A DNA stretch of 7,109 nt, taken from an uncultured Dialister sp. (GTDB lineage: Bacteria; Bacillota; Negativicutes; Veillonellales; Dialisteraceae). Of this stretch, positions 1 to 5,860 are shown piece after piece; the first letter of the stretch is position 1, and the number at the start of each line of letters is the position of its first letter. The stretch is taken from assembly GCA_900545785.1 (NCBI GenBank), contig URAA01000076.1, positions 1 through 7,109 on the forward strand. Direction: 5' to 3'. A program made the position numbers and the translations under genes. The notes under the pieces were generated by a model that was given only the letters and a program-made list of their open reading frames with translations, was not told the origin of the DNA and ran no database searches.

Positions 1-18
1 CGTGTGCTCTTCCGATCT
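1..18. other. Illumina TruSeq adapter read-through at contig end
   Basis: The first 18 bases (CGTGTGCTCTTCCGATCT) match the 3' end of the standard Illumina TruSeq index-read adapter. They are not organismal DNA. The nitroreductase reading frame runs out of real sequence at base 19, and the residues encoded by bases 1-18 are an artefact. Confidence 0.95.
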
Positions 19-340
19 TTCCTTTTCTGTTCATCACGAAAACGATGACCGGCGCCTGTTCAAGCACCCTTGCGGTGTAGACCGCGGCAGGAATGAATTT
101 TGCCATGTCTTCTCCGAAATAGGGATTTTCTCCCTTCCGAATCTTTTCTATACCTGCTTTCAATGCACGGACGGCTTCTTTTCTTTTATCTCCCGTTACG
201 ACGATGAATTTCCACGGCTGTTCGTTATGTTCCGACGGCGCCCATGCGGCGGCTTCCAAAATTTCTTTCACATCTTCTTCGGCGATGTCTTTTTGGATGA
301 ACCGTCTTGTACTGCGCCTCTTTTTTATTTCTTCGATCAC
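19..340 (-). CDS. Nitroreductase family protein, 3' part missing (contig edge)
   Basis: This is an FMN-dependent nitroreductase-fold oxidoreductase, which in this family reduces nitro compounds, quinones or flavin using NAD(P)H; the substrate cannot be told. About 107 residues are present before the adapter. The N-terminus has the usual RRSTRRF basic motif (residues about 8-14). It is followed by the FMN-contact segment WAPSEHNEQPWKFIVV (about residues 34-49) and, near the cut, a hydrophobic strand VIVFVMN. I chose GTG at 340-338 because AGGAGT lies six bases upstream and the protein then starts like its neighbour. The upstream gene at 412-1002 is a paralogue with the same WKFIVVTG core, so this is a tandem pair. 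It has its own promoter in the gap, so it need not depend on read-through. A full-length family member would be about 170-200 aa, so roughly the C-terminal half is off the contig. Confidence 0.85.
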
Positions 341-348
341 GATAGGAC

Positions 349-372
349 TCCTGTCTTTTTTAAAATACAGGA
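349..372 (-). promoter_or_regulatory. Leader hairpin covering the ribosome binding site
   Basis: TCCTGT (372-367 on the minus strand) can pair with ACAGGA (354-349), leaving a 12-base A/T-rich loop. The AGGAG ribosome binding site of the GTG-start nitroreductase lies in the 3' arm. This could dampen translation. It is a short six-pair stem and may be chance. Confidence 0.3.
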
Positions 373-375
373 CTT

Positions 376-404
376 ATTATACCGAAATACGGACTTTCCT
401 GCAA
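376..404 (-). promoter_or_regulatory. Sigma-70-type promoter for the truncated nitroreductase gene
   Basis: On the minus strand, TTGCAG (404-399) and a perfect TATAAT (381-376) are separated by 17 bases. They lie in the 71-base gap between the two nitroreductase genes. This points to separate initiation for the downstream copy. Confidence 0.6.
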
Positions 405-411
405 ATTTCCG

Positions 412-1002
412 TCACCGCCGTATTTCAAGGACTTCTTTTTCCTCTTTTCTCGGAAGGGGCCGCGGATTGTGAAGAGGGTAGCCGAAACTCATGGCAAGGA
501 CCGGTTCTCCGTCGCCGAGCCATTTTTTCAGTTCGTCATAGGCAAAAAATATATTTCCTATCCAAAGGCTTCCCACGCCTTTCACGGATGCCGCAAGCGC
601 CATGTTTTCCGCCGCTCCGCCGATGGACTGGATATCGCTCATTTCATGGATTTTTTCTGCCGCCGTCCAATTGTCCCTCGGATCTTTTCCGCCCGGATTC
701 ATGATGAAAACGGTCACCGCTGCCGCTTCCATGGATTTCATCGTGTATTTTGCATTGCTCAGATATTCCCTGCTTCCCGTGATGATCCCCTCTCCCGCTT
801 CGGAACGGGCAATGCCTCTTTCCATGGCGGCGATCATTTCTTTCTTTGCACCGCCCGTGACGACGATGAATTTCCAAGGCTGCCTGTTTTTCGGCGACGG
901 CGCCCAGAGGCCTGCCCGAAGGATATAGTGCAGGATTTCTTCCGGGATTTCCTTGTCCTCAAATAAGCGGATGCTCCGCCGTTTGAAAAAAATATCTTCC
1001 AT
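412..1002 (-). CDS. Nitroreductase family protein (FMN-dependent oxidoreductase)
   Basis: This 196-residue protein has the length of a complete nitroreductase-fold enzyme, a homodimeric FMN flavoprotein that transfers electrons from NAD(P)H to nitro-aromatics, quinones or similar acceptors. Visible landmarks are the N-terminal RRSIRLF motif (about residues 8-14), the FMN-binding stretch WAPSPKNRQPWKFIVV (about 34-49), the C-terminal segment SIGGAAENMALAASVKGVGS typical of the family, and a late GYP. The frame stays open further upstream to base 1368, but that part runs antisense through the cupin gene. I therefore start at ATG 1002-1000, preceded by GAGGG at a short spacing. An AAAGGAG further upstream is 14 bases away. 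A second, partial paralogue follows 71 bases downstream on the same strand. The specific substrate cannot be assigned. Confidence 0.88.
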   Translation of the reverse strand: MEDIFFKRRSIRLFEDKEIPEEILHYILRAGLWAPSPKNRQPWKFIVVTGGAKKEMIAAMERGIARSEAGEGIITGSREYLSNAKYTMKSMEAAAVTVFIMNPGGKDPRDNWTAAEKIHEMSDIQSIGGAAENMALAASVKGVGSLWIGNIFFAYDELKKWLGDGEPVLAMSFGYPLHNPRPLPRKEEKEVLEIRR

Positions 1003-1069
1003 CTTTCCCTCATTTTCTCCTTTAATAAGGAAATTTTTGTAAAATCCAATCAAATGGTCAAAAAAAGCA

Positions 1070-1096
1070 TATAATAAAAGAAATTCCACAAGGAGG
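1070..1096 (+). promoter_or_regulatory. -10 box and strong ribosome binding site for the cupin gene
   Basis: A perfect TATAAT at 1070-1075 lies 27 bases before the cupin start, and AAGGAGG sits at 1090-1096, five bases before the ATG. No good -35 is found at the right distance, so the promoter call is tentative. The interval 1003-1101 is a divergent promoter region. On the minus strand TTGACC (1061-1056) could serve the nitroreductase, but it lacks a convincing -10. Confidence 0.45.
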
Positions 1097-1101
1097 TTTC
1101 T

Positions 1102-1446
1102 ATGGATACCATCATACGCAAAAACGCATCCGGCGGAAAAGGAGAAATTCATATCCTTCCCCTTCTTTCCGAAGAGGAGAGGAAAAACGTCATCCATATG
1201 TACGGAAAAATCACCGTTCTCGAAGGTTCGTCCATCGGCATTCATAAACATATCGGAAACAGCGAATCTTATTACATTCTTTCGGGCAAAGGCCGCTATA
1301 CCGATGAAAAAGGTACTTCCGACATACAGGCGGGAGACGTCCTTTATTGCAACGACGGCTCTTTTCACGGCGTGGAAAATACGGGAGCGGGCAATCTCGT
1401 TTTCATGGCGCTCATCATCAAATCTCCCGAGACAGAGAAATCATGA
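1102..1446 (+). CDS. Small cupin-domain protein
   Basis: This is a 114-residue single-domain cupin. The first cupin motif is visible as GIHKHIGNSESYYILSGKG (about residues 46-64), with candidate metal ligands His48, His50 and Glu54. The second motif is GDVLYCNDGSFHGVENTG (about 78-95), with His89 as the fourth ligand. All four canonical metal-binding positions are present, so it probably binds a divalent metal. Small stand-alone cupins act as isomerases, dioxygenases or small-molecule sensors, and the sequence does not decide between these. The start is fixed by an ideal AAGGAGG. It is divergent from the nitroreductase genes and followed at 66 bases by larA, which has its own promoter, so the two need not be co-transcribed. 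Confidence 0.88.
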   Translation: MDTIIRKNASGGKGEIHILPLLSEEERKNVIHMYGKITVLEGSSIGIHKHIGNSESYYILSGKGRYTDEKGTSDIQAGDVLYCNDGSFHGVENTGAGNLVFMALIIKSPETEKS

Positions 1447-1471
1447 CTTTCCCTCTGTTTTCAGTTATAAT
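1443..1471 (+). promoter_or_regulatory. Promoter for larA, overlapping the cupin stop codon
   Basis: ATGACT (1443-1448, four of six matches to TTGACA) and a perfect TATAAT (1466-1471) are 17 bases apart. The -35 box overlaps the TGA stop of the cupin gene. A perfect 10-bp palindrome ATGATATCAT (1470-1479) overlaps the end of the -10 and could be an operator. Confidence 0.5.
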
Positions 1472-1512
1472 GATATCATCATTTTTATTTATTTCCATCT
1501 GAAAGGAGCATC

Positions 1513-2826
1513 ATGGCGTTAAAAGAATACACGCTCCCTTTCGGCAGGGGAGTTCAGACCGTTCTTCTTCCGGAAGAACACATTTCAGATATTTTGGAAG
1601 GAGTTCCCACAGCGGCGGCAGATGTGAAAGAAGCCACTCTTGAATGCATGCGCCGTCCCGTCGGGAGCGCCCCTCTTTCCGAAAAAGTAAAGCCCGGCGA
1701 CAAAGTCTGCCTCGTCGTTGCCGATATCACCCGTGCATGGAACCGCGCCCGGGACTTCACCGTCCATGTGGTGAACGAACTGAATCTTTCAGGCATCCCC
1801 GACGAAGATATCTGTATCGTCTTTGCCCAAGGGACCCACCGCGCCCACAGAGACGAAGAAAATGAAGAATGCGTCGGTAAAGAAGTGGCAAAGCGGATCA
1901 AAATGTATCAGCACGACTGCAGAAATAAAGACAATCTCACCTACATGGGAACCACCACAAGAGGCACGAAAGTCTACATCAACAGCATCGTGGCAAAAGC
2001 GGACAAAGTCATCCTCATCAACGCCGTTTCCACTCACGACATGGCAGGATTCGGCGGCGGACGGAAACTGATCCTCCCCGGCGTGGCAGGATGGGACACG
2101 ATCCAAGAAAACCATTGCCATGCCCTGGGCGACGGCATCGGATCCGGCATCAATCCCGAAGCCCATGTCCTGAAAATAGAAGGAAATCCCGTCAGCGAAG
2201 ACATGCAGGAAGGCTGCGACATGGTCGCCCCCTGTTTCCTCGTCCATTCCCTCATCAATGACAAGGGAGAAATATCGGGCATGGTCGGCGGCGATCCTTA
2301 CAAAGCATGGCTCCTCGGCACGGAAGAAACATACCGCATGCAGAAAGTACCGATGAAAGCAAAAGCGGACGTCACCATCGTCAGCGCAGGAGGATACCCG
2401 AAAGACACGAACCTTTACCAAGGGACAAAATGCTACACCTCCGCGGAAATGGCAACCAAAGAAGGGGGCATCATCATCACCCTCATGGAAGCGGACGACG
2501 TAAACGAGCCGCCTGCCTACTTGGACAGCTTCAAATATCCCAACTTGGAAGAAATGGAAAAAGCCCTCCGGGCATGCTTCACCATTCCCTTCTTCGTCGC
2601 TTTTGAAAATCTCCACACCGCCCTCACCCATACGGTCTATTTCGTCACCAAAAAAGAAAATTTCGACGTCATCAGAAATAAAACACACCAAATCCCCGTC
2701 GCTACCGTAGAAGAAGCATGGGCGCTCGCCAAAGAACAACTGAAAAAAGAAGGAAAAGAAGACTACACGATCAATATCATCCCCCACGGAAGCGCCGTCG
2801 TTCCCTATCTGAAAGAGGAAGGATAA
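1513..2826 (+). CDS. larA: Nickel-dependent lactate racemase family protein LarA
   Basis: This 437-residue protein belongs to the LarA family, cytoplasmic enzymes that use a nickel-pincer cofactor (pyridinium-3,5-bisthiocarboxylic acid mononucleotide) to racemise lactate or epimerise related 2-hydroxyacids. Key positions line up one residue later than in the well-studied Lactiplantibacillus plantarum enzyme. They are His109 in AQGTHR, His175 in STHDMAGFGGGRK (the catalytic histidine pair), Lys185 (covalent cofactor attachment) and His201 in QENH (nickel ligand). The substrate-contact segment ADITRAWNR at about residues 70-78 is also present. The start has AAAGGAG just upstream. The cofactor-making genes larB, larC and larE are not in the window and must be elsewhere. 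Family membership is clear. Lactate itself as the substrate is inferred, since the wider family includes other 2-hydroxyacid racemases. Confidence 0.92.
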   Translation: MALKEYTLPFGRGVQTVLLPEEHISDILEGVPTAAADVKEATLECMRRPVGSAPLSEKVKPGDKVCLVVADITRAWNRARDFTVHVVNELNLSGIPDEDICIVFAQGTHRAHRDEENEECVGKEVAKRIKMYQHDCRNKDNLTYMGTTTRGTKVYINSIVAKADKVILINAVSTHDMAGFGGGRKLILPGVAGWDTIQENHCHALGDGIGSGINPEAHVLKIEGNPVSEDMQEGCDMVAPCFLVHSLINDKGEISGMVGGDPYKAWLLGTEETYRMQKVPMKAKADVTIVSAGGYPKDTNLYQGTKCYTSAEMATKEGGIIITLMEADDVNEPPAYLDSFKYPNLEEMEKALRACFTIPFFVAFENLHTALTHTVYFVTKKENFDVIRNKTHQIPVATVEEAWALAKEQLKKEGKEDYTINIIPHGSAVVPYLKEEG

Positions 2827-2852
2827 AAACAAAATAAAAAGAAAATGAAAAC

Positions 2853-2899
2853 GCCCCCTGAAGAAGGATTTTGTTCCGACTTTCGGGGGCTGTTTTTTT
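2853..2899. terminator. Bidirectional intrinsic terminator between larA and the dehydrogenase gene
   Basis: GCCCCC(T)GAA at 2853-2862 pairs with TTCGGGGGC at 2882-2890, with one bulged T. Seven Ts follow at 2893-2899. An inner GGA/TCC stem caps the loop. On the other strand the hairpin is followed by a T-rich run (complement of 2840-2852), so it can also stop the convergent minus-strand gene that ends at 2953. Confidence 0.85.
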
Positions 2900-2952
2900 G
2901 TAATAAAAGATAAAAAAGAGAAGGAAAGCAATCTGACAGAAAAAGACCGTAA

Positions 2953-3690
2953 TCAGAGCAATTGTTTCGTCGGGCGGATCACCACTTCGTTCCATGCGGA
3001 ATCGGCAGGAAGATCGATGGCCTGCTTGATCGTAAGCGCCACTCTTTCTGCAGGAATAGCGAAATTTTCATAAAAAGCGGTGAAATTTTTATTGAGCTCT
3101 TCATTATGGACGGAATTCAGCAGTTCCGAATGAACCGCGCCGGGGGAAACGACGGTGACCCGCAGATTTCCTTCATATCCTGCCATTTCTTCCCTAAGAG
3201 ATTCGGAAATCGCCCGCACCGCCCATTTGGACGCGGAGTAAACAGCGCCGTTCAGGTGGGCAAAATGGCCTGCCACGGAGGAAATATTGATGATCTGCCC
3301 TTCTTTTTGTTCCACCATCCGGGGAAGAGCGGCGGCGATCCCGTAAAGAACGCCTTTGATATTGATATCGACGATGGCATCCCAGTCTTTTATGTCCCTG
3401 CTGAGAAGCGGCGCCTGAGGCATCACGCCTGCATTATTGAACCACACGTCGATCCGTCCGAAAGAAGAGACCGCTTTTTCCGCAAGGGCTTCCACCTGCG
3501 AAACGTCTCTCACGTCGGTCACCTGATAAACAGCTTCTCCGCCGAGTTCCCTGATTTCTTCCGCCAATTTTTTCAGCCGGTCTTCCCGTCTTGCCGCAAG
3601 AACCAGTTTCGCCCCGTCTTTGGCAAGAATTTTCGCCGTTGCTTCCCCGATCCCCGAAGAAGCGCCGGTGATAACGATGACTTTTGACAT
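2953..3690 (-). CDS. Short-chain dehydrogenase/reductase (classical SDR)
   Basis: This 245-residue classical SDR is a cytoplasmic Rossmann-fold oxidoreductase acting on alcohol or carbonyl groups with NAD(P). It has the dinucleotide motif TGASSGIG (residues 8-15), NNAG (85-88) and a full catalytic tetrad: Asn110, Ser138, Tyr151 and Lys155 (YSASK). Two arginines right after the second strand (LAARR, residues 31-35) favour NADP over NAD. The PGAVHSEL segment follows the usual substrate-loop PG. It looks like the YdfG-type group of soluble reductases, but the substrate is not determined. I start at ATG 3690-3688, which has AGGAGG five bases upstream. A longer in-frame start at 3738 would put the promoter inside the gene. 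It converges on larA and shares its terminator. Confidence 0.9.
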   Translation of the reverse strand: MSKVIVITGASSGIGEATAKILAKDGAKLVLAARREDRLKKLAEEIRELGGEAVYQVTDVRDVSQVEALAEKAVSSFGRIDVWFNNAGVMPQAPLLSRDIKDWDAIVDINIKGVLYGIAAALPRMVEQKEGQIINISSVAGHFAHLNGAVYSASKWAVRAISESLREEMAGYEGNLRVTVVSPGAVHSELLNSVHNEELNKNFTAFYENFAIPAERVALTIKQAIDLPADSAWNEVVIRPTKQLL

Positions 3691-3723
3691 AAGTACCTCC
3701 TGAATAAATAAATTTTGTATTTG

Positions 3724-3737
3724 TATACAGTATATCA
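3724..3737 (-). promoter_or_regulatory. Extended -10 promoter of the SDR gene with an overlapping inverted repeat
   Basis: Read on the minus strand, TGA followed by TATACT (3737-3729) forms an extended -10 element. No good -35 is present, which extended -10 promoters tolerate. The 11-bp inverted repeat TATAC-A-GTATA (3724-3734) overlaps the -10 and is a possible repressor site. Confidence 0.45.
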
Positions 3738-3765
3738 TAGAAAAAAATCGATATGGTCAGGAAAT

Positions 3766-3789
3766 AAAAAAAGCCCCTCCCTAAGGTGC
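3766..3789 (-). terminator. Imperfect intrinsic terminator on the minus strand
   Basis: Read on the minus strand, GCACCT (3789-3784) pairs with AGGGGC (3778-3773) with one A/G mismatch, and seven Ts follow (3772-3766). It lies upstream of the SDR promoter and could insulate that gene from antisense transcription. No gene that it would terminate is visible in 3790-4137. Confidence 0.4.
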
Positions 3790-4137
3790 CGACTAAATTG
3801 AAATATAGCATGTTTTAAGAAATACGGCGGATCGGTTCAGTATTCAAAATTTCAAATACTTTTCATATTCGCCCCCCTCGTGCTTTCATTTCTTTTTCGG
3901 CTGTTTTATTTTCCTGCACCGATCATTTATTTTCTTCTCCCGCCGGACAGGATTTCCCCGTACTTTTCTCTATTTACCTTATTTATTCTTTCCTCACCAA
4001 GGAAATTTCTTCCTTCTTTCCGCGGTATAGAAATTTTAAAACTTGCTTATGCAGGGAAACTACGATTAAATAGAAGAAGGGGAACGCCGTCACATGACGG
4101 TATTTCAGATGATAACGGAATTGACGAGGAGGAAAAC
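3790..4137. other. Gene-free divergent intergenic region
   Basis: This stretch of about 350 bases separates the minus-strand SDR gene from the plus-strand DUF805 gene. A plus-strand frame stays open from 3880, but its translation is a low-complexity run of Phe, Leu, Pro and Ser with no family resemblance. I see no RNA gene. Towards the right end there is a possible promoter, TTGCTT (4043-4048), 17 bases, TTAAAT (4066-4071). A perfect inverted repeat CCGTCA-CA-TGACGG (4087-4100) lies in the presumed leader of the DUF805 gene and could be an operator or a small hairpin. Confidence 0.4.
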
Positions 4138-4569
4138 ATGAACGGAAACGGGAAATTATCTTTTGAAGAACTTTGGCAGCGGTTCAGAGGGCATATGTTC
4201 TCTTTCAAAGGGAGAAGCACGAGACGGGAATTTTGGACCTTTTTCATCCTGATGATGATCATCCAGTCCGCCGCGCAGGTAAGAGTTTTAACCACCATCG
4301 CTTTGGAAGAAGTGAGCGGCGCGTCCATCCTGAATATCCTCGTCTATCTTCTTTTTGCTTTCGTGTCTTACGCCCTCCTCACGAGAAGGCTCCACGATAT
4401 AGGAAAATCGGGAAGACCGGCGGTCATCCTTTTTGCAATGAATTACATATTCCAAGGCGCCGCCGCCATCATTCCTCTCATTTTTATGTTCTATCTGCTC
4501 TATCTGGCAACCAAAGAATCCGCCCCGAATAATCAATACGGCCCGCAGTATCCGGAGACGAAGGAGTAA
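4138..4569 (+). CDS. DUF805 family membrane protein
   Basis: This 143-residue integral membrane protein carries the DUF805 signatures. They are FKGRSTRREFW (about residues 24-33) ahead of the first membrane segment, RRLHDIGKSG (83-92) at the end of the second membrane region, and a C-terminal NNQYGPQYP (131-139). Hydrophobic segments lie at about residues 32-48, 64-81 and 95-124. The family's biochemical role is not established. I start at ATG 4138 because GAGGAGG stands just before it; the frame remains open upstream but looks non-coding there. A zinc-ribbon protein gene follows 56 bases downstream on the same strand, a plausible two-gene transcription unit. Confidence 0.88.
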   Translation: MNGNGKLSFEELWQRFRGHMFSFKGRSTRREFWTFFILMMIIQSAAQVRVLTTIALEEVSGASILNILVYLLFAFVSYALLTRRLHDIGKSGRPAVILFAMNYIFQGAAAIIPLIFMFYLLYLATKESAPNNQYGPQYPETKE

Positions 4570-4625
4570 GGAAACATTCGGCTTTATTTATGAAATATCA
4601 TCACTGATTGGAAAGAAGGAATACC

Positions 4626-4967
4626 ATGTTTTGTAAAAATTGCGGTCGTGAAATGCCGGAGGACAGCCGTTTTTGTCCTTATTGCGGAACGGCGGTGAAA
4701 GCTGCTGCCGTTGACGGAGATATAAAGAAAGCGGCAAAGGAAACAGGCGGAAGCAGGATTTCCCGAACAGGCAGGAAAGAGCCGGACGAACTCTGCTGTC
4801 CCGTCTGTTATTCTGCAAATATCAAAGTCGGCGAAGTCGGCTACAGCGCCGCAAAAGGAATCGTCGGCGGCCTTCTCGCAGGAGGCATCGGCCTCGTGGC
4901 AGGATTTCACGGAAGTCACAAGCCGGAATGCACCTGCCTGAAATGTGGGTATAAATGGAAGGTATAA
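4626..4967 (+). CDS. Small double zinc-ribbon protein
   Basis: This 113-residue protein has two cysteine ribbons. The N-terminal one uses Cys3, Cys6, Cys17 and Cys20 (CKNC ... CPYC), the common small zinc-ribbon seen at the front of many Firmicutes proteins. The second is split: Cys58 and Cys61 (CPVC) pair with Cys104 and Cys107 (CLKC). About 42 residues lie between the halves, including a glycine-rich hydrophobic stretch (about residues 72-94) that may be membrane-interacting or a glycine-zipper-like insert. The ATG at 4626 is preceded by AAGAAGGA. A TTG 18 bases further upstream would only add six residues. It probably shares a transcript with the DUF805 gene. A structural or regulatory role is inferred; there is no evidence for catalysis. 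Confidence 0.85.
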   Translation: MFCKNCGREMPEDSRFCPYCGTAVKAAAVDGDIKKAAKETGGSRISRTGRKEPDELCCPVCYSANIKVGEVGYSAAKGIVGGLLAGGIGLVAGFHGSHKPECTCLKCGYKWKV

Positions 4968-5029
4968 GCACGATAAAGGATTTTTTCAAATCATACATTG
5001 CCATTCTGCGGTAAAAGGGGGGCGGTCTT

Positions 5030-5674
5030 GTGGTCATTTCATTGTTATATGAAATCATATTAAATAAACGAGAAAAATATAGATACGGAGATTATTATTC
5101 CATTTTGGACGAATTATCCCGTGCTACCGATGTTGACGAAGACATACTCCGCGCACTGGCACTGAATCAGCCTGTCAAAGAATGGCTGATTGACAGGGAT
5201 ATCAATTCTATTTGCCGATATTTTGAAATCGATAAGCGTGACCTTTTCTTTTATCTTCCCATAAATAATAAATATCCCTGCTACTATGATGAAACAGACT
5301 TCGAACCGAATAAAGATGACTTTTATTACACAGACTGCCATATAGATATCTTTTACGATCGAATAAATGAAGTTGCATCTATGCTTTTTCCCGCCGAGAT
5401 TCATATAGGAGGAAGAAAAATCAATTCCGTCTGTCATCTCACTGAGGATTTCGCAGAGATACATCCTCGGGAAAACATCGATGACCGGACAAGAAATTTT
5501 CTGACTGCCCTCACTCTCAATAAAGAAATAAGGGACTCTGTTGTTTATGCTCTTGAGAATGAATTCACAGAAAGCACTTGGTATTGGGAAAATCTCCATT
5601 ACAGTGATTGTATTATCTCTCTGCATCCTTGCGGCGATCATCCCGAATTTCTCGATTCCGCCGTTCTTTATTGA
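5030..5674 (+). CDS. Hypothetical acidic protein, 214 aa, unrecognised
   Basis: I do not recognise a family. The protein is soluble by inspection, with no membrane segment or signal peptide. It is rich in Asp, Glu and Tyr (for example the DETDFEPNKDDFYYTD region at about residues 87-102) and has several scattered cysteines and histidines without a clear metal motif. The GTG start is supported by a GGGGGG run seven bases upstream; a TTG four codons later is the alternative. The base composition is more A/T-rich than the metabolic genes to its left, which fits acquired DNA. It follows the zinc-ribbon gene by 62 bases with no visible terminator. Its TGA stop is embedded in the -35 box of the first RNA-1 copy, so gene and RNA are tightly packed. 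An accessory function such as defence, toxin/antitoxin or phage morons is possible but only a guess from context. Confidence 0.72.
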   Translation: MVISLLYEIILNKREKYRYGDYYSILDELSRATDVDEDILRALALNQPVKEWLIDRDINSICRYFEIDKRDLFFYLPINNKYPCYYDETDFEPNKDDFYYTDCHIDIFYDRINEVASMLFPAEIHIGGRKINSVCHLTEDFAEIHPRENIDDRTRNFLTALTLNKEIRDSVVYALENEFTESTWYWENLHYSDCIISLHPCGDHPEFLDSAVLY

Positions 5675-5700
5675 CAATATCTGCTTTTGCCTGCTATAAT
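5671..5700 (+). promoter_or_regulatory. Consensus extended sigma-70 promoter of RNA-1 copy 1
   Basis: A perfect TTGACA (5671-5676), an 18-base spacer and a perfect TATAAT (5695-5700) preceded by TGC form a near-ideal promoter. The -35 overlaps the stop codon of the 214-aa protein gene. The expected transcript start is the A at about 5707. Confidence 0.85.
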
Positions 5701-5706
5701 GGGGGC

Positions 5707-5810
5707 AGATGAAAAGGAGATGTTCGCTTGGACTCCGATGATTGTTTCGGAGGAAAAGGGGGAGCAACGGTAAGAGTGGTTGCTTCCGCCAATAACGAAT
5801 CTCTTTTTTT
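5707..5810 (+). ncRNA. Candidate structured small RNA, RNA-1 copy 1
   Basis: A ~104-nt RNA is predicted between a consensus promoter and a U-run. Its ends pair in a closing stem, AAAAGGAGAT (5712-5721) with ATCTCTTTTT (5799-5808), that runs into seven Ts. TTCG/CGAA and TTGG/CCAA pairs continue it inward. Two hairpins sit inside: CTCCGA (5733-5738) with TCGGAG (5747-5752), and GGGAGCAAC (5760-5768) with GTTGCTTCC (5779-5787). The result is a three-way junction. A second copy lies 154 bases downstream, and the differences between copies largely keep the pairing. It is not a family I can name. It also contains a 17-codon open frame from ATG 5720, but the start has no properly spaced ribosome site. 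Confidence 0.7.
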
Positions 5811-5824
5811 ATTTTCTTCTACAG

Positions 5825-5854
5825 TTGACAATATCTGCTTTTGCCTGATATAAT
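5825..5854 (+). promoter_or_regulatory. Consensus extended sigma-70 promoter of RNA-1 copy 2
   Basis: TTGACA (5825-5830), an 18-base spacer and TATAAT (5849-5854) preceded by TGA match copy 1, with the same spacing to the predicted start A at 5861. Retention of both perfect boxes suggests that both copies are expressed. Confidence 0.85.
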
Positions 5855-5860
5855 TGGGTC

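Noticed and set aside
1003..1368. N-terminal extension of the nitroreductase frame up to base 1368
   Set aside because: The extra 122 residues run antisense through the cupin gene and lack family resemblance; the ATG at 1002 gives a normal-length nitroreductase starting right before its first motif.
1789..2931. Long minus-strand open frame across larA
   Set aside because: It is the antisense shadow of a GC-biased, well-conserved larA; its translation is an unlikely Phe/Val/Gly-rich string and it crosses the terminator.
3880..4137. Upstream extension of the DUF805 frame
   Set aside because: Low-complexity Phe/Leu/Pro translation without a proper ribosome site at its start; GAGGAGG before ATG 4138 fixes the start.
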